Part shown: positions 52,760-62,516 of the stretch, piece after piece
Position numbering within the stretch: position 1 is the stretch's first letter
How the letters are laid out: each line of letters starts with the position of its first letter
DNA from: Bacteroidota bacterium
GTDB taxonomy: Bacteria > Bacteroidota > Bacteroidia > Bacteroidales > UBA4417
Direction of reading: 5' to 3'
Assembly: GCA_013376995.1 (NCBI GenBank)
Contig: JACAAZ010000002.1
Location: 287,694 to 351,693, forward strand
Length of the DNA: 64,000 bases
The notes under the pieces: generated by a model
The model's database searches: none
What the model was told of the DNA's origin: nothing
What the model saw: the letters and a program-made list of their open reading frames with translations, nothing else
Translations under genes and position numbers: made by a program

Positions 52760-55700
52760 TTATTTAACAACCTGAAATACCTGGGTTTGTGAAGCACCAT
52801 TTACAGTCATCCTTAATAAGTAAGAACCCATGCTGAAAGGATTCCCCTGGTTGGTTACCGGCACAGAATATTTCCCTTTGTTCATTGTCTTGCTAAGGAG
52901 AGTTGTCACTTTCTGTCCCAGCATGTTGAACACTTCGATGGTTACCTGCTCATTATCAGCCGGCAGCTGGTAATTCAATTTAGCAAAACCTGAGGAGGGG
53001 TTTGGATATATGCTGGAGATTATACCTGTCAGTTTGGATGGCTCCGGAAGGCCTGTCATGTTATCCGATATGGTAACAATGCCGGGTTGCGCAGATGCCG
53101 TAAGATCACTTTCGTTAGCCAGGAAACTGGCAACAGACATGGGGGTGGTGATTGTTCCTCCTGAAGGCAAGACCGTATGGAAGGTTAACAATACAAGGGT
53201 CGTGTCATTCGAAAGAGGTTCAGTTCCTGCTAAAGCAATATTCAAACTGCCTTTTACCTCATCATTAAGAAAAGCCAGGGTCATTCCGGCAACCTGGTTT
53301 GACACTTGCGCAAGTTGGAGGTAAACCGGATCATATTTGAGCTGGATGTCAGTGGATAGTATGCCAGAACTATTGATAACCCTGACTGGAATTGTAATGT
53401 CCTCTCCTCCTAATACGCTTCCATTACCAACCTCCAGGATGGGGTCAGTAAGAGGAATGCTCCCAGGGGCCAGTAATTCAGCAGGGAAATATTGGATAAT
53501 TCCGACTACGTATTGCAGTATCAATGAAGCATCAAAAGAAGTAATTCCTCCTGCAGCGCTAACATCTGCTACCTGGGTTTGTGTGCTGTTTAAGGTAATG
53601 CTTCCAACCACTTTCTGTAGCACAAGGGAGGCGTCATATGCCTGGATAACACCATTAAGACTGACATCTCCTTCGGCAGGGTTTATAGCACCGGTCGTTT
53701 TAAATGGAGAGAAATTTACAGCAGTGGTGATCAATTCCTGGGTACTTGTGCCATTCCCCTGCGTATTTGTCTGTATAGGCCCCAGGGCACTACCCCACCA
53801 ACAATTGGTCGCGTCTATCACGAACGATTTATTCACATTATTCACTGCCCAGTAGTAATTGTCATCAAAGTCACAATAATGGAATACCGGGTTTGAGGCA
53901 GCAGTGGCATATACACCGTAATAATTTTTTGCTATGGTGCTATAGGTTACCAATGGACTTGCACTTGTTGTGGAAATGCCATAATAGCTGTATTTCACAA
54001 AGCAATGCCTCAAGCGGCAAATTGGATCAAGTGCCTGGTCGTTGAATGCAATTCCCTGCCAGCTACCCATGGTAGGTGATGTAAAGGTAGAATCAGCATT
54101 GGTGTCGCCGCCATAGAAATCATCCCTGTAGTCGGTAAACACAATATTGCTGTCGGCTTCAAATCCTCCTTCGGCAAGGAATCCCTTGTTTACCGTGATA
54201 CTACCTGAATTGACGAACTTACAGACCACTCCCGGGTTTATTGTCAGTGTGGCACCTGTTCCTACAGTATATGTGCCGAACATGTAAGCAATATTATTCA
54301 CGCCCCCAAATGAACGTTTTGCCAGGGTAACATCCTGTGTGAGGGTTTCATCTCTCACTTTGATTGCTTTGAATGTTGAACCTGAAATGGTGTTATTTGT
54401 GATGGAGGCCGGGAATGAAACCAGCGAGAGCTGGATCGGATAATAGAGCAAATTATTAAATGTGCAGTTATCGATCTTCGGTAACGAAACGCCATTAAGG
54501 TCAGCCCCATAATGATCCTTTTCAAATTTGACATGGTCAATGGTAGGCGAAGCACTGGTGAGGCCAATCCCAACTGCAGCATACCTTAGTGTAGCGTACT
54601 GAACGGTGCTTGAATCATTGGCGACGTCATTAAAAGTAATCCAGGTTCCTCCCCAATTTGTCTGGGAAGGAGCCGTTGCCGATCCGTCCTGGTTCATGTC
54701 CGGCGGGTTGCCCACGAGGTCGTCCCGGTAATCGGTAAAGTAAACATTGCTGAGCGAGCTGCCATTAACATTCAGACGGCCGTTTACAATAAAGCCGCCA
54801 CCAGAATTTGCTTTAAACACTATCCCGGCCGGCACTGTAATCGTGGTTCCGGAATTGATAGTGCTGGGGCCCTCGAGGAAGTAAGTGATATTGTTATAAC
54901 CCCCGAAGTTCCGGACAGGCACTGTAGCTGTTTGCGAATATGTTTCGGCTCGCACGGTTAATGCCATCCTTCCTACATTCAGCGATGAACAGTTTGAAAA
55001 TGTAGGGCTTGAGAACATGCTCAGCTTAATGGGTGAATTTGTGATATTGTTAAACTGGCAGTTTGTTATATTGGGATTGGATGACCCAAAGACATCAATA
55101 CCGCAGTCAGAGACCTGCTGTACCACGCAGTTGTCAATAAGTGCGTGGGCATTGCTGAAGTACATTCCCATTAAGGGATAGGATACTTCACAATAAGTCA
55201 GGGTGTCATTGGAGTGATTTACAAAATTAATCCCGCCGGTATAATATCCCCAGTCACCTTTGGTTGGGACTGTTGAATTACCATCATTGTTTGAATCTCC
55301 GCCTTTTGAATCGTCCGCGTAAGATGTGAAATAGATTTTGTTCCCGGCAGTACCTTTTGCAATGAGGTGCCCGTTTACAGTGATATTTGCATACCAGACA
55401 TTAAATTTGATAACCACCCCGGGCTGGATTGTAAGCTTTGCATTGGAAGATATGGTCAGAGTAGTGATGATGTAGGCAATATTTGTTATACCGGCCACAT
55501 TCCTGGTAGACAGCGTGGCATTGGACGAAAGGGTGCCTTCAATGATCTTGATAGCCTTGCTGTGATTTGCAGAGAAAGTGATATTGGTAAATGTCGGGTT
55601 CGATAAAAGCGACATGGCAAGTGGGTCCTGGCTGCAGTTCTGGATAGTAACCGTGTTGATGGAAGGCGTGGAGTTACCGTTAGAATAAACGCCGTAGTAG

Positions 55701-58105
55701 GAAGAATTTGATACAGTCGAGTTATTCATCTGGCCGCCAGCATTTTCGAATGTAATACCGCCTTCACCTGTATTGCCACCATATTGCAACATAGCGTAAT
55801 TCACATTACAATATGCATCATCGCTTGATGCCCTGAATTTGATAGTTCCCCAGTTTCCGGAAGCCGGTGCAGTTGCATTCCCGTCGCCGTTTGTATCCAA
55901 AGGATTCCCAACGTTGTCATCCTGTAAACTGGTGAATACAACTTTTTGAAGGGCTGTGCCATCGGTCTTGAATCCCCCGTCAACATAAATACTGCAATTA
56001 TTCACTTTGATGACGACTCCCGGCTGAACATTCACGTAAGTCCCGGAATTAATATACATATCGGCCAGCAATACATAGGTGATATTGGTAAAGCCTGCTA
56101 CATTGCGGGTTTTAATGGTTCCGTTCGAGCAAACATTCCCTCCAAGCAGACCGATTGCCTGCCATTTCACGTTGGTAAAGGTGTTACCGGTGAAAATCGG
56201 GTCGGAAGAACCGGAAATGCAGAAGGGTGTATATAGGATATTGATCAGGCTGTTATTCGAAATGGCCGGGTTTGAGACCCGGTAACAGGAGATTCCATAA
56301 TTCAGGTCCTTCAGTTCGCAGTTGGAGATGGTTGGACTTGCATCTATCATCCCGATTCCGGCTCCATTTATATATTCAACTGTGCTGCAGGTTGAAAAGC
56401 CATAATTCCATATCGATGCATATTTAACCCTGCAGTAATTCAGGATGCCGGTACTTCCGGGATCAAAAATGATCCCCCCCCAGTCACCGACTGCAGGCGA
56501 TGTGATAGTCCCGTCTTTATTGGTATCTCCCGGGTTCCCGTAGTTGTCGTCCTTGGAAGAGGTAAAGGTGATAAGGCTGTCGGCCGTTGCATTCGCTGTC
56601 AGGGTTCCATCAACAATAATCCTGTGGGCATAGGAATAGGATTTTATAACGATGCCCTTATTGATCGTAAGGGATTTGCCTGCCGGGATAACAATCTGGT
56701 CAAGCAAGAGGTAAGTAATATTCTGTATAGCAGTGACATTCCTTTTTTTAATAACTGCATTTGCCGTTAATGTCCCGCCTATGAGCCCGATTGCATCATA
56801 AGCATTATCAGAAAAGGACAATGTATTATTTGGCATATTGGGATTAGCCTCAAATGACATTGCAATAGGGGTAAACTGGCTGGAACCAATGGTATTGTTT
56901 GAAAGTGTGGGATTGGAGGCATATTGCATATATACACCATAATAGTTATTGGAAATGTCACATAAATCAATGGTTGGGCTGGCATTGAACATAGAAATAC
57001 CTCCGGTATTCCCTGCACCCGCATAACGGATTTTGCATCTTCGCATCAGGCAGTTTGCATCAATACTTGGGTCATTGAAATTGATCCCATACCAGTTGCT
57101 TTGAGCAGGTGCTGTTGTAATGCCATCGTTGTTTGTATCTCCACCCCAGTTGTCATCCCGATAAGAAGTAAAGAATATATTTTCACCTACATTGGCATTT
57201 GCAACGAGGGTGCCGTTAACATCCAGGGAATAACCCAACTGGAATTTCAGGATATCGGTTGACCCGATTACCATTCTGCCCCCAGCATTGATTGTCATTC
57301 CATAGGGGAAGAAATATGGGATATTGATAACCGGCAGCGTTAAAGTATCCGAGAAGCTAGAAAATGCCATTGCTGCGGCAGTATTGGTATTCCCGGTAAA
57401 GGTATTTGGGGCTGTCGTGGTAAGCACAGCTGATGCTGAATAATAGATTGGCCAGGTACAGTTGGAAATGCCAACATTGGTGATATTAACATTAGCTTTT
57501 GCCAGTAAGTTAATACCAGCCAGTGCATGCTGCATATTAACACCGGAAATAAAGGCACGGGCAGAAGCATCCGCCTGGATACAGCTTCCGTTTGATGCAG
57601 CCCAACTGGCTGTAGTGGTGATGGATCCGCCGCTCATATTTAAGATCCCCTGTGCCTCAACCTGTATGCCATAATATTGAAAATTCTGTATAACGGTATT
57701 GGTAAGCGCTGCACGGCCATTTCGCACATAGAGTTCCTGCGCGTACAGTACCTGGCAGTTATTCATAATCACCTGCCCGGAATCCGAAAGCGTTGTACTT
57801 CCCGCCTGTATATATGACCAAATCCCAGGGGTAGGGGAGGCATTATTGGAAGTAAAGATTGCAGAATTGGCATTAAGAATGCCATATGCAAACAGATACT
57901 GTCCATCGTTGAACTTTACGGTTACTCCTGACTGAACGGTTAGAGTTACACCATGGTTAATCGTGATGTTGGAAGTCACTACATACGGGCTGGCAGCAGC
58001 CGTCCATGTAGTATTTGAAGAAATAACACCAGATACATCTGTTGCTTTTACGAATTGAAGATTACAAATAAGTAAAGCAACCAAGAGGGTAAAAAGGTTT
58101 TTCAT
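52760..58105 (-). CDS. Giant T9SS-secreted beta-helix protein with calcium-loop modules, dockerin- and cohesin-like domains
   Basis: A 1781-residue exported protein (signal ~1-21). It contains six modules of ~220 residues, each with a beta-helix stretch (NCxVxxxxYGIxxxxxSxPxIxNN), a GVTLTVQSGVTVKF-type solenoid cap, and a conserved acidic loop such as DDNWGGDTNNDGITTAPAQ or DDNYGNPGDTNKDGTITSPA ending in W-G. After the last module come a dockerin-like pair (GDVSLNGVIQAYDASLVLQK; VADVSAAGGITSFDASLILQ) and one cohesin-like domain (VLGGEDITIPVRVINS). A T9SS type A sorting domain starts at SSIYPNPSSGFAKLNYQLPA. The modules resemble pectate-lyase-like parallel beta-helices, but no catalytic triad is visible. 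It is probably a surface-bound structural or glycan-binding protein. Confidence 0.82.
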   Translation of the reverse strand: MKNLFTLLVALLICNLQFVKATDVSGVISSNTTWTAAASPYVVTSNITINHGVTLTVQSGVTVKFNDGQYLFAYGILNANSAIFTSNNASPTPGIWSYIQAGSTTLSDSGQVIMNNCQVLYAQELYVRNGRAALTNTVIQNFQYYGIQVEAQGILNMSGGSITTTASWAASNGSCIQADASARAFISGVNMQHALAGINLLAKANVNITNVGISNCTWPIYYSASAVLTTTAPNTFTGNTNTAAAMAFSSFSDTLTLPVINIPYFFPYGMTINAGGRMVIGSTDILKFQLGYSLDVNGTLVANANVGENIFFTSYRDDNWGGDTNNDGITTAPAQSNWYGINFNDPSIDANCLMRRCKIRYAGAGNTGGISMFNASPTIDLCDISNNYYGVYMQYASNPTLSNNTIGSSQFTPIAMSFEANPNMPNNTLSFSDNAYDAIGLIGGTLTANAVIKKRNVTAIQNITYLLLDQIVIPAGKSLTINKGIVIKSYSYAHRIIVDGTLTANATADSLITFTSSKDDNYGNPGDTNKDGTITSPAVGDWGGIIFDPGSTGILNYCRVKYASIWNYGFSTCSTVEYINGAGIGMIDASPTISNCELKDLNYGISCYRVSNPAISNNSLINILYTPFCISGSSDPIFTGNTFTNVKWQAIGLLGGNVCSNGTIKTRNVAGFTNITYVLLADMYINSGTYVNVQPGVVIKVNNCSIYVDGGFKTDGTALQKVVFTSLQDDNVGNPLDTNGDGNATAPASGNWGTIKFRASSDDAYCNVNYAMLQYGGNTGEGGITFENAGGQMNNSTVSNSSYYGVYSNGNSTPSINTVTIQNCSQDPLAMSLLSNPTFTNITFSANHSKAIKIIEGTLSSNATLSTRNVAGITNIAYIITTLTISSNAKLTIQPGVVIKFNVWYANITVNGHLIAKGTAGNKIYFTSYADDSKGGDSNNDGNSTVPTKGDWGYYTGGINFVNHSNDTLTYCEVSYPLMGMYFSNAHALIDNCVVQQVSDCGIDVFGSSNPNITNCQFNNITNSPIKLSMFSSPTFSNCSSLNVGRMALTVRAETYSQTATVPVRNFGGYNNITYFLEGPSTINSGTTITVPAGIVFKANSGGGFIVNGRLNVNGSSLSNVYFTDYRDDLVGNPPDMNQDGSATAPSQTNWGGTWITFNDVANDSSTVQYATLRYAAVGIGLTSASPTIDHVKFEKDHYGADLNGVSLPKIDNCTFNNLLYYPIQLSLVSFPASITNNTISGSTFKAIKVRDETLTQDVTLAKRSFGGVNNIAYMFGTYTVGTGATLTINPGVVCKFVNSGSITVNKGFLAEGGFEADSNIVFTDYRDDFYGGDTNADSTFTSPTMGSWQGIAFNDQALDPICRLRHCFVKYSYYGISTTSASPLVTYSTIAKNYYGVYATAASNPVFHYCDFDDNYYWAVNNVNKSFVIDATNCWWGSALGPIQTNTQGNGTSTQELITTAVNFSPFKTTGAINPAEGDVSLNGVIQAYDASLVLQKVVGSITLNSTQTQVADVSAAGGITSFDASLILQYVVGIIQYFPAELLAPGSIPLTDPILEVGNGSVLGGEDITIPVRVINSSGILSTDIQLKYDPVYLQLAQVSNQVAGMTLAFLNDEVKGSLNIALAGTEPLSNDTTLVLLTFHTVLPSGGTITTPMSVASFLANESDLTASAQPGIVTISDNMTGLPEPSKLTGIISSIYPNPSSGFAKLNYQLPADNEQVTIEVFNMLGQKVTTLLSKTMNKGKYSVPVTNQGNPFSMGSYLLRMTVNGASQTQVFQVVK

Positions 58106-58632
58106 GGGTTAAAGGTTTTAAAACGGGCTATTAAAAAATGATTTTATGCCTTCTGCCTGGCGCGAAAAGAATTTATAGGAACTTAATACACTTGTATAGA
58201 AGTACGGGAAGACGAAAATATCCCCTAGGATGGCAAAATGGTGAAGACCAAAAGAATGTGCGCCATATACATATATACTAAGTTACTATATTTATTCTTA
58301 AAACGCAACAAGATTATGATAGGTGTTACAACAATTATTTGCTGAAATATATTGAAACATATATATGTTATATAATCATATTGAATGTGTTACGAGGTTT
58401 TTATTCTACAGTCTAAATAATATATCCAGCAATGACAAGTGTTGCAGCTTAATCTCCTCATTTAATTTAAATTGTACCTGGACAGAAAATTTTTTCCTGT
58501 GCTGGCAAAACATAAGCTCATCCAGGGTCTTTTCCCGGATCGATTAACGTACCTTTTTTACAAATGATCCCCGCAATAAGGAAAGAGGTGAAGTTTGTCC
58601 TCAAGGAAACATTCCGTCAACAGGATTTACTG
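58106..58632. other. Gene-free AT-rich divergent interval
   Basis: No coding sequence, RNA gene or repeat is recognisable. It separates the giant minus-strand gene from mnmA and should hold both promoters. Confidence 0.5.
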
Positions 58633-58640
58633 TAATTTTG
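58633..58640 (+). promoter_or_regulatory. Bacteroidota-type -7 box for mnmA (TAATTTTG)
   Basis: TAATTTTG matches TAnnTTTG and lies 18 bases before the mnmA ATG. Its presence also argues against using the upstream TTG at 58638 as a start. Confidence 0.5.
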
Positions 58641-58658
58641 TCCTGCAAATTTCTCCCT

Positions 58659-59723
58659 ATGAACATTGCCGCCTTAGTGTCCGGCGGAGTTGACAGCTCC
58701 GTGATGCTTCATCTGCTGAAAGAACAGGGGTTTGAGCCCACTATTTTCTACATCCGCATCGGGATGAAGGAAGAAGAGGGTTTCATGGACTGTTCCTCTG
58801 AGGAAGATATAGAGCTGACTACCTGGCTTGCAAGGCATTTTGGACTTAGGATGGAGATCGTCCCGCTTCACAAGGAATATTGGGATAACGTGATTGCGTA
58901 TACCCTGGATGCCGTTAAAAAAGGCCTTACCCCGAACCCGGATGTTATGTGCAATCGCCTGATCAAGTTCGGGGAGTTTGAAAACCAATGGGGAAAGGAC
59001 TTTGACAAAATATCAACCGGCCATTATGCCACTACCATAGAGAAAGATGGATTGACCTGGCTGGGTACTGCTAAAGATCCTGTAAAGGATCAAACCGATT
59101 TCCTTGCGCAAATAACATACAAACAGATTAGCAAGTTGATGTTCCCGGTTGGCAAATTGTTGAAACCGGAAGTCAGGACCATTGCTCATAAAGTTGGAAT
59201 GCCCAGTGCGCACCGCCGCGACAGCCAGGGGATTTGTTTCCTGGGTAAGGTGAATTATGTAGATTTCCTGCGAAAATATATAGGAGAGAAAGAAGGTAAA
59301 ATCATCGAACTTGAAACCGGCAAAACCCTTGGGAAACATAAAGGATTCTGGTTTCATACTATTGGCCAGCGTAAAGGGCTTGGGTTGGGACAGGGCCCCT
59401 GGTTCGTAGTTAAAAAGGACACTTCTGAAAACATCATCTATGTTTCAAATGGCTATGACCCACTTACCCAATACGGAGAAGAGATTCGCCTGGCCGATTT
59501 CAATTTTATCACCAAAAACCCCTGGGGCGAAATCAATACACCTAAAAGGGTGACTTTCAAAATCAGGCATACCCCTGATTTTACAGCTGGTACGCTCATA
59601 AGAGAAGAGAACCATCTCGTAATCAAATCGAATGTTCCCGTATCCGGAATAGCTGCCGGGCAGTTCGGGGTTCTGTATGATGAAAACAAGCAAATCTGCT
59701 TTGGAAGTGGAGTGATTGATTAA
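58659..59723 (+). CDS. mnmA: tRNA-specific 2-thiouridylase MnmA
   Basis: A 354-residue PP-loop ATP pyrophosphatase that thiolates U34 of tRNAs for Lys, Glu and Gln. The SGGVDSS PP-loop is at residues 8-14. The two catalytic cysteines are Cys98 in [12 protein letters not shown] and Cys193 in [21 protein letters not shown] and the C-terminal beta-barrel ([14 protein letters not shown]) complete the family. The ATG is preferred over an upstream TTG because the family begins with the hydrophobic strand before the PP-loop. A gldH-like gene starts 26 bases downstream. Confidence 0.96.
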   Translation: MNIAALVSGGVDSSVMLHLLKEQGFEPTIFYIRIGMKEEEGFMDCSSEEDIELTTWLARHFGLRMEIVPLHKEYWDNVIAYTLDAVKKGLTPNPDVMCNRLIKFGEFENQWGKDFDKISTGHYATTIEKDGLTWLGTAKDPVKDQTDFLAQITYKQISKLMFPVGKLLKPEVRTIAHKVGMPSAHRRDSQGICFLGKVNYVDFLRKYIGEKEGKIIELETGKTLGKHKGFWFHTIGQRKGLGLGQGPWFVVKKDTSENIIYVSNGYDPLTQYGEEIRLADFNFITKNPWGEINTPKRVTFKIRHTPDFTAGTLIREENHLVIKSNVPVSGIAAGQFGVLYDENKQICFGSGVID

Positions 59724-59749
59724 GATAAATATTGTTTAAAGCATTAAAT

Positions 59750-60223
59750 ATGAGAAAATTAACTAATGTACTTATTCTGATTAGCCTGCTTGCATTAATG
59801 TCCTGTTCTAAACAAGGTCCCATTTTTGAGCACTACATGAAATTCGACAAGGGTAACTGGGACCGTTTCAACAAAGTGGTCTTCAACGTGCCGATTGATA
59901 AACCAGGAGAGAGTTACGACATCACTCTCGTCTTGAAACCGGATAGTTCATTTATGTATGATGCCATGCCGGTGTATGTTATCATGAATACCCCTGCAGG
60001 TGAAGAGCGAATGAAAGATGTGAGAATAAAGGTAAAGGACGGGGGAAGGATCGTCGGAGATAGCGAAGAGCCGTCGCTGACCATCAAAACTCCCTTATGG
60101 AAATCATTGCCTTTTTCTGATAAAGGGATGCTTATAATCAGCATTGAAAACATGATTCCCAAAATTCAGACCCCCGGTGTAAAAGAATTGGGAATTATTG
60201 TTGAGCATTCCGCTTCGAAATAA
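59750..60223 (+). CDS. gldH: GldH-like gliding motility/T9SS lipoprotein
   Basis: A 157-residue exported lipoprotein with lipobox LMSC (about residue 17). The mature part has FEHYMKFDKGNWDRFNKVVF and VPIDKPGESYDITLVLKPDS, then YVIMNTPAGEERMKDVRIKV and WKSLPFSDKGMLIISIENM. This beta-sandwich pattern fits GldH, a lipoprotein needed for gliding and T9SS function in Flavobacterium and kept in non-motile Bacteroidota. Many sorting-domain proteins in this window would use that pathway. A TTG 18 bases upstream is an inferior start. Identity as GldH is fairly likely, not certain. Confidence 0.72.
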   Translation: MRKLTNVLILISLLALMSCSKQGPIFEHYMKFDKGNWDRFNKVVFNVPIDKPGESYDITLVLKPDSSFMYDAMPVYVIMNTPAGEERMKDVRIKVKDGGRIVGDSEEPSLTIKTPLWKSLPFSDKGMLIISIENMIPKIQTPGVKELGIIVEHSASK

Positions 60224-60266
60224 ATCGATGATTGAGCCCATTTCGAATAATCAAGAATACAACAAA

Positions 60267-60370
60267 TGCCACAAAGTCACTAAGACTCTGAGTTGCACAA
60301 GGTGTTGAGAAAATGGGAAATATTCTTTGTGTCCGCCATAGGCGGATTGAGATTTCGTGCCTTCGTGGCA
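60267..60370. repeat. Interspersed inverted repeat (TGCCAC...GTGGCA), copy E
   Basis: TGCCACAAAGTCACTAAGAC at the left pairs with the right end TTTCGTGCCTTCGTGGCA. An inner palindrome TCCGCCATAGGCGGA lies in the loop. It separates the convergent gldH-like and ribF genes. Confidence 0.7.
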
Positions 60371-60394
60371 ATTAATACTTTACGGAGTAAACAT

Positions 60395-61417
60395 TTACTT
60401 TAGATTGCCATATTGATAATCCTTATCCAGCAGGTACTTAACTCTTTCCTTATCAAGGGAAAGCTGCTCTTTTAACTGTTCCAGCCCGCCAAATTTCTTT
60501 TCATCCCGGATCCGGTGCACGAATTTGAGCACCAGCGTTTCATTGTAGATATCATCATCGAAATCAAAAATATTCACTTCGATGGTCAACTTATTAGCGT
60601 CGATGGTAGGCCTGGTCCCAATATTGCTCATTCCCCGGTAAAGAACCCCGCCCTGCAGGACAAGAGATGCATAAACCCCGTTTGAAGGCAACAGCTTATA
60701 TTTATCGAGGAGTTCAATATTAGCGGTTGGAAAACCAATGAGTTTGCCAAGCTGGTTTCCTCTTACCACTTTTCCCGTTAAGGTATATTGATAACCCAGC
60801 ATGCAATTTGCCATTTCCAGGTTACCCTCTATGATTGCATTGCGAATAGCTGATGAACTCACCATCCTGCCACAATGTTCGATGGCTGTTACCTGCTCAA
60901 CCTCAAAATTATACGTCCGACCCATTTCTTCAAGCAAGGCAAAATCTCCCTGCCTTCCATGCCCGAACATATGGTCATGCCCAGTGATTACCTTACTTGC
61001 TCTGACTATGTCAACAAGGACTTTCCTGATAAAATCGGAAGAGTCAATATTAGCAAAGGACGCATCGAAAGGAATTACCAAAACAACATCAACCCCGGCT
61101 TCTGAAAAACGAGCAAGTTTTTCATCAAGCGATTGCAATAGCCGTACACCTTCAGCATTGCCCAGAACCAGCCTTGGATGTGGGTTGAATGTGATGACCA
61201 CGGATTCGCAATTCTTCTCCCTGGCCGAACATACCAAACGTTCAATTATTCCCCAATGGCCACGATGGACACCATCGAAAACACCTACAGTTACTGCCGG
61301 GCGGCAAGGGGATTCAAATTCTTCAATGGAGTGGTAGATCCGCACGGATAATTGGTTCAGATTGTTAGGTGCTGCTGAGGTGAAAAGAGCAGGAGAAACA
61401 GGTAATTCATCTGGCAA
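60395..61417 (-). CDS. ribF: Bifunctional riboflavin kinase/FAD synthetase
   Basis: A 340-residue RibF-type enzyme. The N-terminal nucleotidyltransferase domain has VGVFDGVHRGHWGI (about 44-57), VITFNPHPRLVL, and later GHDHMFGHGRQGDFALLEE and SSSAIRNAI, the usual FAD synthetase motifs. The C-terminal flavokinase domain has GKVVRGNQLGKLIGFPTANI (about 215-235) and SNIGTRPTI. It converts riboflavin to FMN and FMN to FAD. The first ~25 residues are longer than usual, and a downstream start cannot be excluded. It is followed by asd on the same strand, upstream by 26 bases. Confidence 0.95.
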   Translation of the reverse strand: MPDELPVSPALFTSAAPNNLNQLSVRIYHSIEEFESPCRPAVTVGVFDGVHRGHWGIIERLVCSAREKNCESVVITFNPHPRLVLGNAEGVRLLQSLDEKLARFSEAGVDVVLVIPFDASFANIDSSDFIRKVLVDIVRASKVITGHDHMFGHGRQGDFALLEEMGRTYNFEVEQVTAIEHCGRMVSSSAIRNAIIEGNLEMANCMLGYQYTLTGKVVRGNQLGKLIGFPTANIELLDKYKLLPSNGVYASLVLQGGVLYRGMSNIGTRPTIDANKLTIEVNIFDFDDDIYNETLVLKFVHRIRDEKKFGGLEQLKEQLSLDKERVKYLLDKDYQYGNLK

Positions 61418-61443
61418 TCATGCAAAACCATGATTCTGAAAGA

Positions 61444-62445
61444 TTAGATCAGTTCATTGTCCACAAGATATGCAGCGATCTGAATAGCATTGGTCGCAGC
61501 GCCTTTCCTCAGGTTATCGGAGACAACCCACAGGTTTATTGAATTCGGTTGGGACTCATCACGACGGATACGTCCAACAAACACCTCATCACGGCCTTCA
61601 GCATATTTTGGCATAGGATAGATGGATTTATCAGGCTCATCCTGAACAATAATCCCTTTGCTGGATGACAACAGTTTATAGATGGATTCCATCTCGAATT
61701 CTTTCTCGAATTCAACGTTAACCGATTCAGAATGTCCGCCGGTAACAGGCACCCGGACAACAGTTGCTGTAAGGCGGATGCTGTCATTTCCTAATATCTT
61801 GCGGGTTTCATTTACGAGTTTTGTCTCCTCGGTGGTATACCCATTGCTCTCGAATGTGCCGCCATGAGGGAATAGATTCAGGTCGATGGGGTGTGGATAG
61901 ACTCTCTCACCACTGGTTCCCGCACGTTCGTTCTTCATCTGCTGAACAGCTTTTTGGCCTGTACCTGTCACGGACTGGTAAGTAGAAACAACAACCCTCC
62001 TGATCCCGAATGCTCTGTGAAGAGGTGCCAGGGCAAGTACCATCTGTATGGTAGAACAGTTTGGATTGGCAATGATCTTATCCGTTGACTTGAGAATATG
62101 GGCATTGATTTCAGGAACGATGAGGGGAATATTTTTCTCCATTCTCCAGGCAGAGCTATTGTCGATAACTGTAGTGCCGACTTTAGCGAATTCAGGTGCG
62201 AATTCCTTGGAAGTGCTGCCTCCGGCCGAAAAGATGGCGATTTCAGGTTTGCGGGCAATGGCTTCCCGCATTCCAACCACCTTATATGGCATATTGTTGA
62301 AATGTATTTCTTTTCCGACTGATTTTTCCGACGCAACTGGAATAATTTCCGTAATTTTATCAAAGGAAAGATACCGGCCTTCTTCCAGAACTTTAAGCAT
62401 CACGCTTCCTACCAGTCCGGTAGCTCCTACAACAGCAATTTTCAT
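61444..62445 (-). CDS. asd: Aspartate-semialdehyde dehydrogenase
   Basis: A 333-residue enzyme that reduces aspartyl phosphate to aspartate semialdehyde for lysine, threonine and methionine synthesis. VVGATGLVG (residues 5-13) is the NADP loop. The catalytic Cys130 is in ANPNCSTIQM, and His238 is in PVTGGHSE. GTGQKAVQQ and RVYPHPIDLNLFPHGG are further conserved blocks. The gene precedes ribF by 26 bases on the same strand. A -7 box lies 30-37 bases upstream of its start. Confidence 0.96.
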   Translation of the reverse strand: MKIAVVGATGLVGSVMLKVLEEGRYLSFDKITEIIPVASEKSVGKEIHFNNMPYKVVGMREAIARKPEIAIFSAGGSTSKEFAPEFAKVGTTVIDNSSAWRMEKNIPLIVPEINAHILKSTDKIIANPNCSTIQMVLALAPLHRAFGIRRVVVSTYQSVTGTGQKAVQQMKNERAGTSGERVYPHPIDLNLFPHGGTFESNGYTTEETKLVNETRKILGNDSIRLTATVVRVPVTGGHSESVNVEFEKEFEMESIYKLLSSSKGIIVQDEPDKSIYPMPKYAEGRDEVFVGRIRRDESQPNSINLWVVSDNLRKGAATNAIQIAAYLVDNELI

Positions 62446-62474
62446 ATTAGTTTGGGATATTACTTTTCAGATTG

Positions 62475-62482
62475 CAAATTTA
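62475..62482 (-). promoter_or_regulatory. Bacteroidota-type -7 box for asd (TAAATTTG)
   Basis: TAAATTTG on the minus strand matches TAnnTTTG in the 71-base divergent space between asd and the lamin-tail gene. Confidence 0.4.
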
Positions 62483-62516
62483 GAATATTTAAACTTAATC
62501 GAAAGGAGCCTATCAA

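Noticed and set aside
49915-58105. Cellulosome-like locus
   Set aside because: Cohesin- and dockerin-like modules are present but no glycoside hydrolase, CBM or S-layer domain is fused or adjacent.
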